From contig CAMBXJ010000266.1 of the NCBI GenBank assembly GCA_945871455.1, positions 1 through 6,319 on the forward strand: a DNA stretch of 6,319 nt, written 5' to 3'. Shown here piece after piece: positions 5,258-6,319 of this stretch (within the stretch, counting starts at the first letter, position 1; each line of letters starts with the position of its first letter). The notes below the pieces were generated by a model. The model did no database searches, had not been told where the DNA came from, and worked only from the letters and a program-made list of their open reading frames with translations. Source of the stretch: Asaia bogorensis. Lineage in GTDB: Bacteria; Pseudomonadota; Alphaproteobacteria; Acetobacterales; Acetobacteraceae. A program made the translations under genes and the position numbers.

Positions 5258-6319
5258 GACCGCCTTCTCATCGAACTTGAGACCGAGCCCCGGCTTGTTT
5301 GGCAGTACGAGCATGCCGTTCTCGATGGCCGGGGTTTCCTCATACAGGGCCAGCATCCAGGGCATGTATTCGACCGTCAGCCCGTTCGGGGCGGCGGCGA
5401 CCACATGCACCAGGATTTCCGGCATCACGTGGCTGACGATCGGCAGGTTGAACGCCTCCGCCATGCCGGCGACCTTCATCCACTGCGTCACACCGCCGAC
5501 GCGGACGATATCGACCATCACGATGTCCACGGACCGAGCCTCGATCATGTGGCGGAACGGCACGATGCCCCACACATACTCGCCACCGGCGATCGGGGTG
5601 GACAGCGCCGCCGTGACGCGCGCCAGGCCGGCATAGTCGTCATGCGCGGTCACGTCCTCTAGCCAGAACAGGCCGACATCGGCGACGCGGCTGCCGATAT
5701 CGATGGCCTGCTCGGGCCGCCAACGCTGGTTGATGTCGCACATCAGCTTGATGTCCGGCCCGATGGCCTCGCGCACGACGCGGACGCGGCGGATTTCCTC
5801 GGCGACGGTCGGGTTGCCGGGCAGGGCCATCTGGGTCTTCATCTCGGTGAAGCCCTTCTGGACCAGTATCTGCGCCGCGCGCTGCGCCTGATTGTCGGTC
5901 AGCCCGCGCCGGAGCGAGCCGGACGCGTAGGTCGGCACCCGATCCCGGTGTCCACCCAAAAGCTTCCACAGCGGCTGATCCAGCGCCTTGCCCTTGATGT
6001 CCCACAGCGCGATGTCGATCGCCGAGATCGCCAGCATGAAGATCCCGCCCGGACCCGCCGAATCCCCGGCGGCGAGGCGCAGCTTGCGGGTGATATGCTC
6101 GATCCGCATCGGGTCTTCCCCGATGGTCAGTTCGGCGAGTTCATCGACCGCCTTGCGCAGGCTGCCGGTCATCTTGCCGCCGTAGAAGGTCAGGCCGATG
6201 CCCTCAATCCCGTTATCGGTGCGCAGGCGCAGGATGACGACCGGGCGGGTGCGGCCTTCTTCCTCCGGCATGTTCGCCAGGGGATCGTCTTCGGGAATGT
6301 TCAGAGTGGTGGCTTCGAA
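5237..6319 (-). CDS. Mandelate racemase/muconate lactonizing enzyme family protein (enolase superfamily), 5' partial
   Basis: The frame is open to the right edge, giving 360 residues. The ATG at 6271 is probably internal: 16 further codons (FEATTLNIPEDDPLAN) read like the first strand of the family, so the true start lies outside. Counting from that ATG, metal ligands are D179 (CDINQRW), E205 (LED) and E231 (AGGEY). The general-base dyad is D254 (MVDIVRVGG) and H281 (SHVMPEI), with E301 (VEYMPW) as electrophilic acid. The intervals 26, 26, 23, 27 and 20 equal those of Pseudomonas mandelate racemase (D195, E221, E247, D270, H297, E317). This puts the enzyme firmly in the MR subgroup. The KxK motif reads K145-T-Q147, so the second lysine is replaced. 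It likely abstracts the proton alpha to a carboxylate, most plausibly as a sugar-acid dehydratase in the cytoplasm. The exact substrate is not determinable. The natural end is AAFRAG at TAA 5239-5237. Confidence 0.92.
   Translation of the reverse strand, partial: FEATTLNIPEDDPLANMPEEEGRTRPVVILRLRTDNGIEGIGLTFYGGKMTGSLRKAVDELAELTIGEDPMRIEHITRKLRLAAGDSAGPGGIFMLAISAIDIALWDIKGKALDQPLWKLLGGHRDRVPTYASGSLRRGLTDNQAQRAAQILVQKGFTEMKTQMALPGNPTVAEEIRRVRVVREAIGPDIKLMCDINQRWRPEQAIDIGSRVADVGLFWLEDVTAHDDYAGLARVTAALSTPIAGGEYVWGIVPFRHMIEARSVDIVMVDIVRVGGVTQWMKVAGMAEAFNLPIVSHVMPEILVHVVAAAPNGLTVEYMPWMLALYEETPAIENGMLVLPNKPGLGLKFDEKAVAAFRAG

Overview
GC-rich bacterial chromosomal DNA with the gene content of a metabolically versatile proteobacterium. 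The style of the proteins (an HpaB/DszC-type acyl-CoA dehydrogenase relative, HbpS/GlcG, Rv2161c-type LLM oxidoreductase, mandelate-racemase-type enzyme, RHH/MazF pair) fits an alphaproteobacterium best, but this is an impression and not a placement. There are seven protein genes that I regard as real. Two of them run off the window, one at each end. I see no RNA genes, CRISPR array, insertion sequence or transposase.

Layout. Plus strand, 1-2008: the end of an acyl-CoA-dehydrogenase-like flavoprotein (1-526), an HbpS/GlcG-family protein (629-1057) and an F420/FMN-type luciferase-like monooxygenase (1190-2008) all point the same way, with gaps of about 100-130 bases. They look like a small oxidative-catabolism cluster. 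Facing them, and ending only 9 bases away, is a GAF-GGDEF diguanylate cyclase (3079-2018, minus). A 407-base region without a credible gene (3080-3486) separates it from a plus-strand short-chain dehydrogenase/reductase (3487-4269). Convergent to the SDR is a minus-strand toxin-antitoxin module: an RHH antitoxin (5007-4741) followed directly by a MazF/PemK toxin (4740-4384). Its control region is unusually clear: TTGACG, 17 bases, TATCAA, with an 11-base inverted repeat and three TTGATA hexamers over the -10. The right end (6319-5237, minus) is a mandelate racemase/muconate lactonizing enzyme family member open at its 5' end.

How the genes work together. The three left-hand genes may act together on one carbon source: two are redox enzymes of flavin or deazaflavin type, and the HbpS/GlcG protein often accompanies such operons. 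The SDR and the MR-family enzyme are both typical of sugar-acid or hydroxy-acid catabolism, but a convergent TA module lies between them, so a shared pathway is only a guess. The cyclase and the TA module are stand-alone regulatory or selfish genes.

The most unusual thing I see is at the DNA level. The last 21 bases of the MR-family gene, stop codon included, are present three times in tandem at a 25-26 base period. A decayed 25-26 base tandem repeat also begins at the 3' end of the acyl-CoA-dehydrogenase-like gene. I did not find a convincing new multi-gene system in this window.
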